64,000 nucleotides of DNA, from the NCBI GenBank assembly GCA_023052935.1, contig CM041297.1, forward strand, positions 5,756,280 to 5,820,279, in the 5' to 3' direction. Positions 1 to 9,738 of the stretch are shown here, piece by piece. Within the stretch, counting starts at the first letter, position 1. The number at the start of each line of letters is the position of its first letter. This stretch comes from Piezodorus guildinii (Eukaryota > Arthropoda > Insecta > Hemiptera > Pentatomidae). Below the pieces are notes generated by a model. The model did no database searches. It was not told where the DNA came from and was given only the letters and a program-made list of their open reading frames with translations. The translations under genes and the position numbers were made by a program.

Positions 1-24
1 AAAGTTGCCCGCACCAGATTTTTT
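1..24 (+). mobile_element. End fragment of a family H (Helentron-like) repeat
   Basis: The first bases are the conserved terminal block of family H (GTTGCCCGCACCAGA followed by T residues), cut by the window edge. Most of this copy lies outside the window. In the convention used here the TCTGGTGCGGG end is the 5' end, so this copy runs on the minus strand, leftwards out of the window. Confidence 0.6.
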
Positions 25-429
25 ATATAAATTTGAATCATAATTTTCTAAAGTGATTGTTAAAACCATTTTTGAAATAGCCTGTTCTAAAAAAGCGATT
101 CCTTTCAGACTTGCGAAAATAGAAACATCTGCTGTTGCGTTGTTTATCGAAGCGGAATCTCTAGGCCGCTCAACTCGAAGGGGCCGCACTCTGGTAGGGT
201 GTCGCTGTAGTAATTAATTATTTTAGAAAATTAAAGAGGGCAAAGATATGAGACTTAGAGACGGGAGCGCTATCTGTCGGCGGAGGGAACTAGGTCGCAC
301 GCTTTGTTGTCCAACAGAAATAGAGATTGTAGGTCAGCCCTATTAGTTCTTTTATAGTCTAGTAATAGCAGTCTTATCTCGTGCTATTTGCCTTTTGTAA
401 CGCATCCGAAGCGGCAAAACACATGTTAC

Positions 430-1222
430 GCATTTAATTAAAATGAATTTAAAGGTGCTCTTGAATGTACAAAACTGGTGTAAGAAATGGAAATTAAAAA
501 TTAACCATGAGAAGTCACAACATGTTACATTTACTCTAAGACACGGAACCTTCCCTCCAGTTTATATAGACAACCACCAGATACCACAAACAAATACAGT
601 AACGTACTTGGGACTAATCTTTGACAAAAGATTGACATGGGACCCACACGTCAAAACAAAACGCGAAACTTTAAACTTTCGACTCAGATTATTATATTCG
701 ATACTACATAAACACTCTAAATTACGCATGAGACAGAAGATTAACGTATATACTTATGCATGCCAAATTTACGGACCTGCTAAAAAGACACATTCAAAAA
801 ATACAAACCTTTCAATCCAAATTTTTAAGACTGACAACGAACCATGTTTCATGTTTATGTTTCAAACCATACTCTTCATACCGACTTACGCTTTCCGACT
901 ACAACAAACCACATTCGAATGTCGTACAAACGATTTTACGACCAACTACATGGACACACTAACCAATTTGTTCAAAATATGGCTACAACTGGCATCCCTG
1001 ACATAACTCGGCGTAGACAGAAAAGGAGTTGGATGAGGGACCTCCTAGCCTGAAATAATAGATCCTGTTTGAATGTCAGGAGGATGCACCACTGGGTGCT
1101 TTCTCCCTCATGCCTAACCATGCCACGTCTCCTTGTTTATAAAATCCCATTTGCTTATTATAAACATTTTACAGGTGCAAATAAAATCATTAATAACAAA
1201 AAAAAAAAAAAAAAAAAAAAAA
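430..1222 (+). pseudogene. 5'-truncated Jockey-like LINE, 3' end of the reverse transcriptase ORF plus poly-A
   Basis: The longest open stretch (443-1006) reads as the part of a non-LTR polymerase just C-terminal to the catalytic core: a WCKKWKLKIN block, then TVTYLGLIFDKRLTW and a KINVYTYACQIYG block. Downstream the homology continues in other frames (TLHTDLR, KRFYDQLHGHTN, RRRQKRSWMRDLLA up to about 1050), so the ORF is frameshifted. It is followed by a short 3' untranslated region and an A-run near 1198-1222, the usual 3' end of a LINE. The catalytic motif is absent because of 5' truncation. It is a dead copy, and the family assignment to the Jockey group rests on recognition of these blocks. 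Confidence 0.8.
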
Positions 1223-1724
1223 GGTAGTCTCACTTTGACTTGACTCTATATGAGAAGTACAGACAATGAGAACAAGTCCATTTTTTCAGGTTTTGAGTTA
1301 GTGCTGCTATCTGTTAGTCCTTAGGAAGGTACTTTAAGGTGACAATTGGCTAATATCTACGTTTTTCTGCGTGGGACGGTACTGTGTTTGCTGCTTGCCT
1401 TCGTGACACTGTTCCAAGTTCCAACTTGTTCAATGCCAGATAACAACAGTTTCAGGCTTCCAAAGCGCTAAATGCGAGATAGTAACATTTTGGCATACAC
1501 ATATAACTTGTATATTGTGGAAGGAGTAGTTACGGGAATAAAATATGAGAAGAAATCACGCACAGCTATAAATTCTTAAAGAAGAGTAATCAAACGAAAT
1601 TAACCGATAAGGGTTCTTTGAGGGGGGGATGTTGAAAGTTATAAAATATTTAATAAATAAACCCTTATGCTTGTTAATTCCTACAACATATAATGTTGAG
1701 AAAAAAAAACTTATTTTCTACAAT
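1223..1724. other. Unassigned A+T-rich sequence
   Basis: No convincing ORF, RNA gene or repeat end was recognised. It begins immediately after the LINE poly-A and includes a G-rich run near 1620. Confidence 0.4.
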
Positions 1725-2040
1725 CAAGTGTGATGCACGTCGCCCAACGGGATAGACATGTTTGACCCACCATTGGCTCACCCTGGTGTGTACGTGGGTC
1801 ACCTGCCGGGTGGAAGGTATGGAAAATTCTTGGTCATGCCAAGTTTTGTTGCAAAATTCTTGGTCAGGTACTCGTTCAAAATCCGTATCCTAATTAAACC
1901 TGGATTGGCGAAATTCATGGCTCGCAAAATAAATCGACGTTTTATGAATATACATACAGATTTGAAAAACATAGTAGGTTCACAGAATAAACAGTTTTAT
2001 AAAATGTCTGGATATAAATAACATGACTGATGCACGTCAG
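1725..2040 (+). repeat. Degenerate SINE-like repeat, related in inverse orientation to 28450-28520
   Basis: The block GATGCACGTCGCCCAACGGG near 1731 recurs as its reverse complement near 28500. Downstream, 1840-1925 resembles the 3' half of SINE A (ACTCGTTCAAAATCCGTATCC, then AAACCTGGAT and GGCGAAATT). The ORF at 1758-2021 that covers it looks like chance. Confidence 0.45.
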
Positions 2041-2300
2041 ACTTGGAAAGTAGCTGATAGGTACTCATAATTAGGTATCCTATTATAATATTAATTAATA
2101 AAATCTATTACAAATCATTCTGTTTAGCTTAATGATTTATGTTGTTTTTTTATGTGAACTTATAATTTCATCTGCAATGGTGTATTTGTTTATTAAATTA
2201 ACTTTCTTTCACGGGAATATCATGACAAGTCCATGCTGTTCTTCACAAATTCCACTATATGTCCATTATCAATCCTAAAATTTGAGCAACAGATATTTTA

Positions 2301-2592
2301 AAAGCTGTATCACTACAATCCATGAAGGGTCTTGAGTCCAGTACATATAGATGTTCGTACTGTTTCTAGGCCAACGGCAGTGCAATGAGGTGATTATGCC
2401 TTGATCACGCTCAGCCGCCAGGTTTTTCCCCAATTATTTTGGTTTCCTTATAGAGGCTGGGTCTGCCCCAGAAGGGTCTCCATACTCCGACTCAATAAAC
2501 ATAATAAATGATATTCTACCACTGCCTGGATTCGAACCCAGGACCCGGAGAACAGTAGAGTAGTGCTCCATCCACTAGACCACGCCGCTCCC
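2301..2592 (-). mobile_element. SINE C copy with target-site duplication
   Basis: On the minus strand it starts with a tRNA-like head: GGGGAGCGGCGTGGTCTAGTGG includes a box A-like segment, followed by GGATTCGAATCC-like box B text (seen as GGATTCGAACCC on the plus strand near 2530). The body continues through GGCGGCTGAGCGTGATC and ACGGCCGTTGGCC-like blocks shared with other copies near 31.9-32.1 kb and 40.3 kb. It is flanked by CAACAGATATTTTA (2287-2300) and CAACAGGTATTTTA (2593-2606), a 14-bp duplication with one mismatch. It is a Pol III-derived retroposon needing LINE machinery in trans. Confidence 0.82.
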
Positions 2593-2606
2593 CAACAGGT
2601 ATTTTA

Positions 2607-3362
2607 GTGGTTTTAAAATATATTTACCATGCTTATAACATTTACGGAAATGGCAGAACCTCTAAAAGTACATGATGGGAAAAATTGAATTTTTTAATAT
2701 GCTCTCCTAAAAACAATAATATTATTAAAGCGTCTTTATCGTGTTCTACTCATTTATCTTTCATACATGGAATATATAGTAAGTGAAAATATTGCGATCG
2801 TAAATATTTTCTCGTCAATTACCTATTCACCTCCTTACACGGCCGTTGATCTAGGAACAGTGTGGCGCTGATCCCATTTATATGAGATATGCATACATAA
2901 ACACACACACACGCACACACATATATTTAAATGAAGCAAGGACGAAGGTTAGAAGTTACATCAGAGATGAGCAAGTGGTTACATCACCAACCAACAGCAG
3001 ATCTTTTCTATCTCTTCTTCAAAACCATTTTAGAAATATACATATCAAATTTTTGTTTTGTTTATATATTAATTATTTATTTCAGTGATTTTAACATTAA
3101 TATCATAAAATATTATAAATACAAAACAGATTCACTTTTACTAAACGAAAATTATTACCTTGACTAACCTGTGTATGAAATATTTTTAGTCCTTTCACTG
3201 ATTGTTCAACACATTGTTGAAGCTAGTACAGAAACAAGTGTAGGCTTCGACACTGCAGTCTTGTGTGTTTTATTAAAAACCTAAAATGTGTTATATACGT
3301 TAAGTCCATACGAAGTAAGACTAATATCAAAATTCTGGCCTTCATAAGATATCTTATAATGT
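2607..3362. other. Unassigned A+T-rich sequence with a SINE C scrap and a CA run
   Basis: Near 2836-2865 an ACGGCCGTTGATCTAGG block matches the 3' part of SINE C. A short CA-rich run lies at 2902-2920. I see no gene in the rest. Confidence 0.35.
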
Positions 3363-3363
3363 C

Positions 3364-3935
3364 GTATCACTTGTGGTATAGTGGCTAGTATATAAGTATT
3401 GTGGGGAGCCGGTGGCTGAGTGGCTAGCGCGCTAGTCTCCCACGCCAGAGTTGTGAGTTCTAGTCCCAGTCCCAGCGGGACTTTTATAAGAATATTATTA
3501 AATGACGACTCACTCACAGCCTCTCCCCCGGAGGTATGTGAGACTGGTCAGCCTACTGGTGGCAACTCGCAAAAATAGGCGTAAGGAGTGATGACCCTAC
3601 ACTAAACATTTCATCGAGGAACCGTGAGTATATTCTCCCAGGAGTCTATACCACGCGGCCAAGGGCCTACAAGGCCTGTCGCGCCAGATACAAAAATAAA
3701 ATAAATAAAAGTATTAACCAAGGTCGCTGCTTCGAACCCGAAAGGTGGCTCCAGGATTTTTTAAAGAGTAAAAAACCCTTGGTTTCGCCATCCTTCATAA
3801 GAAACGTAATATTTTCGTCCCGTGCCTAAGCGATGTCAGATACTGGATAGGCAAAATTTAGGACTCCCACTGTAGCATCGTCCGATGAGCCACAGTAGCA
3901 TAAAGTGACGTTAAATAAATAAATAAACAATTATT
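3364..3935 (+). mobile_element. SINE A copy split by a SINE B insertion
   Basis: The left part carries the SINE A head (TCACTTGTGGTATAGTGGCTAG). The right part, after the inserted SINE B, resumes with the box B-like TTCGAACCCG, the GGTTTCGCCATCCTTC body, GCATCGTCCGATGAGCC and the tail GTGACGTTAAATAAATAAATAAACAA. The two halves join in order once 3401-3708 is removed, so the copy was whole when SINE B arrived. Confidence 0.8.
3401..3708 (+). mobile_element. SINE B copy nested in SINE A
   Basis: A second, distinct tRNA-derived SINE: head GGAGCCGGTGGCTGAGTGGC with box A-like text, then GAGTTCTAGTCCCAGTCC as a decayed box B, a non-tRNA body, and a tail AAAATAAAATAAATAAAA. It is flanked by AAGTATT on both sides (3394-3400 and 3709-3715), a 7-bp duplication. 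It is the only clear SINE B copy I found in the window. Confidence 0.8.
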
Positions 3936-3948
3936 ATTATTGTATATA

Positions 3949-4847
3949 TTGGGTTGATGCAAAATTAATGCAGGTTTCCTCTATTGCAATATCTTAATTC
4001 CAATTGTGTAAACAAAGCTAATCCTAACATTGATCATTATTATACCAAAACAAACCTTATCTAATACCCTCTCTTTCACCATGAATTTGTTTAGTAAAAT
4101 CGTTTTGTTCAGTGTGTTCAAAGGTCTTGAATCGAAAATGTCAAAGTGCAATTTTCGTCAAATTTATTTTTACGAATTTAAATTACGGCGCAGCGCTGCG
4201 CAAACGGCTCGTAATATTAATGAAGTGTAGGTTCAGGGGGCTATTAATGAGTGCACGGTGCAGCGTTGGTTCCAGAAGTTTCGCAGAGGAGATTTCGACC
4301 TCGAAGACAAGAAAGATCGGGGCCGTCATCTTGCTCTGGACAACGACCAGCTGAGGTCAAAAGTGGAAGAAGACCCAACCAAAACCACACGAGAAATGGC
4401 GGCGGAACTCGGAACTCAAAAATTGCAACGTCTTTGCCCAGCATTGATGAATCGGAAGGGGCCGATCCTGCTCCACGATAACGCCAGACCACACGTTGCA
4501 CAACCAACGCTTCGACGACTGCACGAGTTGGGCTACGAAGTTCTCCAACATCCGCCTTATTCACCTGACCTCTCTCCTACAGACTTCCACTTTTTCAGGC
4601 ATCTGGACAACTTTTTGAGGGAGAAAAATTTTCAAAACCAGGACGACATTGAAAATTCTTTTCGTGATTTCATTGAGTCCAGGGATTCGGATTTTTTTTC
4701 TGGTGGAATAAGAAAGCTTGTTGAACGTTGGCAAAAGTACATTGATTCAGATGGAAATTATTTTGATTAAATATATATGGTTAAAGTAAAGATATGGCGT
4801 ATTTACAATACCTACTAAAAACCTGCATTAATTTTGCATCAACCCAA
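3949..4847 (+). mobile_element. Internally deleted mariner element (cecropia/Hsmar1 type)
   Basis: Both ends carry a 29-bp inverted repeat starting TTGGGTTGATGCAAAATTAA, perfect by eye (3949-3977 and 4819-4847), and the element is flanked by TA dinucleotides, the mariner target. At about 0.9 kb it is some 0.4 kb shorter than a usual 1.3-kb mariner. The lost part is the middle of the transposase, so the element is non-autonomous. It could still be mobilised by a related transposase because the ends are intact. Confidence 0.93.
4138..4770 (+). pseudogene. Mariner transposase remnant, N-terminal helix-turn-helix region fused by deletion to the C-terminus
   Basis: One frame runs from the ATG at 4138 to the stop at 4768-4770, broken by a TAG at 4228-4230. 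Before the stop it reads as the N-terminal DNA-binding region (FRQIYFYEFKLRRSAAQTARN); after it VQRWFQKF and LALDNDQLRSKVEEDPTKTT continue the helix-turn-helix part. The text then jumps straight to LQRLCPALMNRKGPILLHDN, so the first catalytic Asp and its surroundings are missing. The second Asp (HDNARPHV) and third (PYSPDLSPTDFHFF), with the typical 34-residue spacing, and the C-terminal WQKYIDSDGNYFD are present. The order and wording match the cecropia subfamily, which includes human Hsmar1/SETMAR. The product cannot be catalytic. Confidence 0.9.
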
Positions 4848-6568
4848 TATAATTATATGTATAATAGTGGGGCCTATTGGCCGATAATTAGGAAGAAACG
4901 TCTGTTTCTTCTTATTTATTTATTTCCTAATGTCTATTTATTGTTAAATTTTCCCAAATGTTCAATTGATTTTGGTTTATTATTTTCAATAATCAACCAT
5001 TGTAATCGACCAAAAAAAAAAAAATTACCCCTGCTCAAAATTTGAGAGCTTACGTTTCAAGATGCGTAGAATCCGAATAACGAATAAAAAAAAATCCGTT
5101 TGCCCGCCGGCATATCTCCAAAACTACTAGATCAATTTTTTTTTAAATTCGCCACAAAAATACTTGTCCATTCAACGATGATCCTAACACCTAGACGTTG
5201 ATATCAGCTAGTTAGTTTTTAAAATGGCGGCCGATTAAAAGGATTTTATTCAATAACTCAGTTATTTATGAAGATAGAAATAAAAACGTATTAGTGTTTT
5301 TTAAACAACAAAACGCGAATAATTATATAAAAGAGAAAAAATAAAAGAAAAAAAAATTGATATTTTTCACATAAATACGCTCATAACTCAGTTATTTTTG
5401 ACGATAGAGAAAATTATGTATAGAGTTTTAGAATCAGTAAAGCGCGATAAAAAAAAAAAAAAAAAGTATTACATGTCAATAATAAAATGAAAATGAATAT
5501 AAACTTTATTAGTATCAAAACAATTATCTTGAACTAATGATTTACGTTATACACTCGGTAACGACAAACTAAACTTGGCCATTCACAAGTAGATAGCGAA
5601 TCAGGGTTCCAGGAGATCCCAGTGCTATTCTCCAAAAATTTTTTGGACCAAATGAAAAAGAATCATTGAATTTGGTTTACAACTAGCTTAGATATTGCGT
5701 TTTGAAATCAGTGGTAGTATTATGATATGATGCTTTGAATTATTGCTTTTCATATTACTTAATTGCCTATCAACAGCCTTATAAACAGTTATACCCTGAT
5801 ATTGTTATTTGGAAGCAATAAACCATTGTGTAATAATTTGCAGCGTTTTTTATGGTATTATTTTAACCATAGGTATTGGGTAAATTGTACTCCCATAAAT
5901 TTTTTTTTTGTAAAATTTCCTATAATGGATGGATTACCTTCTAAACGGCAACGTTTTCAATTTCGACAAGTTAAGCCATAGATGTTCGAGCAGGTTTAGA
6001 TTCGTACATAAGATAAGATGATTTGGCAAAAAAGAGAGCAATAAAAAATACCAAACCAATAGCGATTGTGCAAGAATTTTACAATGACACTATAACGCAA
6101 TTAACATTTCAAATATAATTTTATGAGGGGTCGAATCATCTCAATTTTTTACGACTCATCAAGTAATAAAATTTAGATTATGCCAAAGTTATTCTGTGCG
6201 TTTTTGTAAAGCGAAATGTGTTGTAATACCTTAAGATCGTTTCGAGATGTGTACTGGGCGTACGAAGGGAGCCAAGTATGATGAAATAGGGAGGAGTTGG
6301 CAAATTGCTCGATAATATAATTATTTTTTTCCAAAATCTTTCTCAACCTTATTGATTCGAAATTAACTATAAACACGAAACTCTAAAAAATAAATTATTT
6401 GTATAAGTGGGCAAATAAAATATTCTTGTAACGATACCAGCTTTGTGGTATTAATCGAGAATGTGTTTTTTTTTTGTTTTTTTTAAGCAGTACTCTTGTC
6501 TTTGATGGGATCTAACACAAACAATAATATAAGCTCCGTCAGATAATAAATTATTATTATTGAACGCG

Positions 6569-6582
<14 letters not shown>
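4848..6582. other. A+T-rich sequence with no recognised gene
   Basis: This 1.7-kb stretch holds homopolymer A and T runs and two similar phrases, ATAACTCAGTTATTTATGA near 5255 and ATAACTCAGTTATTTTTGA near 5385, each after a short A-rich block; they suggest a degraded repeat. No ORF in it looks like a known protein. Confidence 0.4.

Positions 6583-6638
<56 letters not shown>
6583..6638. repeat. (TA)n microsatellite
   Basis: A pure TA run of about 28 units preceded by A residues. A CA/GC-rich run follows at 6737-6781. Confidence 0.95.
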
Positions 6639-6641
<3 letters not shown>

Positions 6642-6872
6642 CATTCTGAAGCCACTTAAGAGATTTGGAACTGATGTTTTTACTGATTGGTAGGATATTC
6701 GTCAAGGATATTCATTCTAAGGTAAAACCGTTTATACACACACAGGCGCGCGCGCACACACACACACACTCACACACACACTCATATAAACAATCTGGTG
6801 CGGGCAACATACGACTTTCACTTACATCCTTTTTAAAAATCCATTAAAATGAGCGAAACCATTAAAGAATTA

Positions 6873-7155
6873 GGGATCACTTGTAGCTGGGTGGCTAGCG
6901 TAACAGCCTCCCATGCTAAAGGTAACGGGTTCAAAACCGCAGGTGGTCCTAGGATTTTTTAATGGGAGTAAAAAATCCTTAGTTACGCCGTCCTTCGGAG
7001 GGGACGTTAAAAGGTGGTCCCGAGCCTGTGCGATGTCAGGTACTCGTTAAAGAACCCTATCCTAATAAAACCTGGGTAGGCAAAATTTAGGACTCCCACT
7101 GTAGCATCGTCCGATTAGCCATAGTAGCATAAAGTGACGTTAAAAAAATAAACAA
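6873..7155 (+). mobile_element. SINE A copy with 15-bp target-site duplication
   Basis: It begins GGGATCACTTGTAGCTGGGTGG and carries a box A-like TGGCTAGCGTAAC and a decayed box B GGGTTCAAAACCG. The shared body (GAGCCTGTGCGATGTCAGG, then GCATCGTCCGATTAGCC) and an A-rich tail ending AAATAAACAA follow. ACCATTAAAGAATTA flanks it on both sides (6858-6872 and 7156-7170), exactly splitting the host family H copy. Confidence 0.93.
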
Positions 7156-7801
7156 ACCATTAAAGAATTAATTAGATTGAATTTCTATAGAAACACGTGT
7201 TTTATTAAAAACTCAATAATATTATTATCTGAAATAATCACTTAGTTTTATCGGCTTTTCTTCACTAATTATTAACTTTTACAAACCTGTGTATAAGATT
7301 AAATTTTTTTGATATCATTAGCTTTCCAACGTTATATCATACATGTATATTACTGTTCTTATGTTCAAAAACGAAAAATTGCATTAAAAAAATATTGTTT
7401 CTATTTTCTCCTTTAGTCGGATTTCATCAGTGGTAACAAGATAATATAGTTATTTTTATAGAATCAACAAAATTAAAGGTACATTAGAGAAAAACAAATT
7501 AAAATATCGGCATTTAAGCCCTGTCATACTATTTCAATCAGAATGGAACCCTCATCATGTTAAAGCCTATCAAATTTTACATCTATTTAGCGAGTTTAAT
7601 CAAAATCGTTTGAGCCGTTTTTAAGAAAATCGTAAAAAGGTTCAAAATGCATAGTATTATGAAGTGGCCCTTTTGGCTAGCCGATTTTGATGATAAGTTT
7701 TTGTCACATCTCGGGCGAATAGTTGTCATAAATATGAAATTTCAGTGTCACAGGACTTATCGGGAGTTACCACACACGGACACACAGATCTTTTTATTTT
7801 A

Positions 7802-8546
7802 ATTTTAATCACCAGTCTCGAGCGTCTGTGTGGAGGATTGGACGATCCCACAGAGCAACGCCTTTAAATATCTTGGGGTAACCATGGATCAGTCCGGAAC
7901 GATGACCAAAGATATTGAAAATAAGATTGCAAATGGTAGAAAAATAGTAGGAATCTTGAATGGAGTTCTGTGGAGCAGACAGGTGTCGCTTCTTACGAAA
8001 AAAAAGATTTACCATTCCTTCCTCCTAGGGACCACTTTATATGGCGCTGAAACATGGACAGTGCTAAAATCGGCTGAAAGAAGATTGTTAGCTCTGGAGA
8101 TGGACTTTTGGAGAAGAGCCTGCGGCATATCCAGGCTGCAAAGAATCCCTAATGCGGAAATAAGAAAAAAAGTAGGGGCTGAGCTGAATATCTTAAATGA
8201 AATATCAAAGAAGAGACTCATGTGGTACGGCCATGTGATGAGGATGGAAGGGACGCGGTGGCCACATAAAATGATGAAGTACTCCCCGCAGAAGAGGCGA
8301 AGACGAGGAAGACCCCGCAAAGCGTGGATAGAGAGTGTGAGGGAGGGGGTGGCGGCCAGAGGTTTGGCGGAGGAGGACTGCAGGGACAGGGAGCACTGGC
8401 GTTCTGAAATACTAAGTTTCGGGATGTGACGCAAGTTGCAGAACCCGAAGAGAAAAAAAAAAAAAAAAATTAATAGAAAAGTTCAATTGAATTTTAAAAT
8501 AATAAATTTATAGATAATTACATAAATAATATAACATTAATAATGA
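7802..8546 (+). mobile_element. 5'-truncated RTE-like LINE fragment inserted in family H
   Basis: The insertion contains the C-terminal end of a non-LTR polymerase (7830-8429), an A-run at about 8453-8469 and some 75 bp of further A+T-rich sequence. The host H repeat is split between CACACACAGATCTTTTTATTT on the left and ACAGACCTTTTTATTT on the right, a likely 16-bp target-site duplication with one difference. The extra sequence after the A-run is unusual and may be a second small insertion. Confidence 0.75.
7830..8429 (+). pseudogene. C-terminal fragment of a non-LTR retrotransposon reverse transcriptase
   Basis: The 199 open codons begin after the polymerase catalytic motif, with FKYLGVTMDQSG, then TTLYGAETWTVL, ALEMDFWRRACGISRLQRI and MWYGHVMRMEG, and end in a basic RRRRGRPRKAW segment before the stop. 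This block order is typical of the C-terminal half of RTE-like non-LTR polymerases in arthropods. The RT core and endonuclease are missing by 5' truncation, so it is inactive. That the reading frame is still open over 600 bp suggests a fairly young insertion. A related fragment lies at 36231-37013 on the other strand. Confidence 0.85.
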
Positions 8547-8754
8547 ATACAGACCTTTTTATTTGTTTTCATTAGGACTCAGAGGATCCTAAAACGTGTA
8601 TTTCTTTTCCATTTTGCGGGACTTGGTTAAGTGGGCTTAGGGAATCCTAAAACATGTATTTCTGTTGAAAACAGGAATCCGAAAGTTTTCACGATCGCAA
8701 CACTTTCCCTTACTACATATTTCATATATAGGTAAGTGAAAGTAAAAACATATT

Positions 8755-8846
8755 CTTTAACAATTTATTTTCATCTCTAACTGTATTTGAAAATTCCTTA
8801 AACATCGGAGGTTAGTGGAAGTGGTGTGTTGCACGCACCAGATTTT
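8755..8846 (-). mobile_element. Short family H terminal fragment
   Basis: Runs from TTCATCTCTAACTGTATTTG to GCACGCACCAGATTTTT, the 5'-terminal block of family H in inverse orientation to the copy just left of it. The two copies are joined almost end to end. Confidence 0.6.
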
Positions 8847-8849
8847 TAT

Positions 8850-9042
8850 ATATTATGTCCAATCCGAAGAGAGGAGTTTGCACGGTGGAACTGGTAATGG
8901 TTAGGATAGGGTGCGGCCCTACAAAGAAAGCTCCTCATTTTATTTAAGGAGTTGGCACCGAGATCTGGCTGCTAAGGCCACGGTCACCGGTTCTTATAGA
9001 ACACTAGGAAATAGAGAAATCTTTATGTGTGTGTGTATGTAT

Positions 9043-9102
<60 letters not shown>

Positions 9103-9130
9103 AATATATATGTACTGTATATATACAGTA
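8850..9130. repeat. Unassigned sequence with a (TA)n microsatellite
   Basis: Moderately GC-containing sequence with no recognised gene, then a TA run at about 9045-9099 after GTGTGTGTGTATG. Confidence 0.5.
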
Positions 9131-9240
9131 CTGGAAGGAATTAGTCCGGGTGGCGGTCATTAAATGAAACAACTAAATAGTTTCAACTATTTTATTATTT
9201 GCCAACGTTTCGACCCCCATTGTGGGTCATCATCAGGGCT
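9131..9240 (-). mobile_element. Fragment of a Penelope-like element terminal region (shared with 16.6-16.98 kb)
   Basis: The phrase GGAAGGAATTAGTCCGGGTG is repeated near 16913, and the right half is a hammerhead-like motif. The arrangement suggests the pseudo-LTR of a Penelope-like element, but no reverse transcriptase or GIY-YIG endonuclease is present in the window, so this is an inference. Confidence 0.45.
9201..9239 (-). ncRNA. Hammerhead ribozyme-like motif
   Basis: On the minus strand: GCC, then CTGATGA, a stem II GACCC/GGGTC with loop ACAATGG, then GAAAC, GTT and GGC. These are the invariant hammerhead core segments in the correct order. The five-pair stem II is perfect, stem I can start with GCC/GGC, and stem III would be only AC/GU. 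Very short stem III is characteristic of hammerheads reported in Penelope-like elements, which may act as dimers. Activity is not proven by sequence. Confidence 0.6.
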
Positions 9241-9738
9241 AAAAAGATATTAAAAGGATACATTCAAAATAAGATTAAATATACTATTTTAAAAACTTTT
9301 GCGCTAGAGAATGTCAATATTATAACATAAAAGGAACTAGAAGTGTTAAGAAATCAATTAATTAAATTACAATGACAAAGGTATAATAATGAGAGCTATA
9401 CAGAATAGATAATGACTAAAGTTAATGTGCAAATATATAAGAAAAAATTACATGAAATAAAAAACATTGAAAAATGGAGTACAGTGGAGATACGTACCAT
9501 AACTAGGTACAATTTGGTAATATGGAATATAGGCAGGTAGATAGGAAAGTACGTACAAAAGGTTCGGTAAAATGGAAAATACGTACCACATTTTCTGACG
9601 GGATCTGACAACATTGAGTAAAGTTGTAATATTTACATAAACAGAAGTAATGAGATTAAACCTATAACAGTAATAACATCATAACGGTATTAGAAAATGT
9701 TTTAACAAGATTGTTGAAGTAAAAACAATATAATAAAA
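9240..9738. other. Unassigned A+T-rich sequence
   Basis: No gene seen. A similar phrase (AATTACAATGACAAAGGTATAATAATGAGAG split over short blocks) recurs near 26290-26315, so part of this is an uncharacterised dispersed repeat. Confidence 0.4.

Larger units (their letters stand above)
6797..8765 (+). mobile_element. Family H copy carrying a SINE A and a LINE fragment
   Basis: It starts with ATCTGGTGCGGGCAACATACG, contains the terminal repeat block ACTTTCACTTAC, runs through the family body and ends near GGTAAGTGAAAGT. Two later insertions interrupt it: SINE A at 6873-7155 and a non-LTR fragment at about 7802-8546. Removing both restores the colinear family sequence. No H copy encodes a protein. 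Confidence 0.85.

Noticed and set aside
6451..6705. ORFs containing long Ile-Tyr runs (also at 8911, 10555, 22570, 32215 and 58987)
   Set aside because: They are translations of (TA)n microsatellites.
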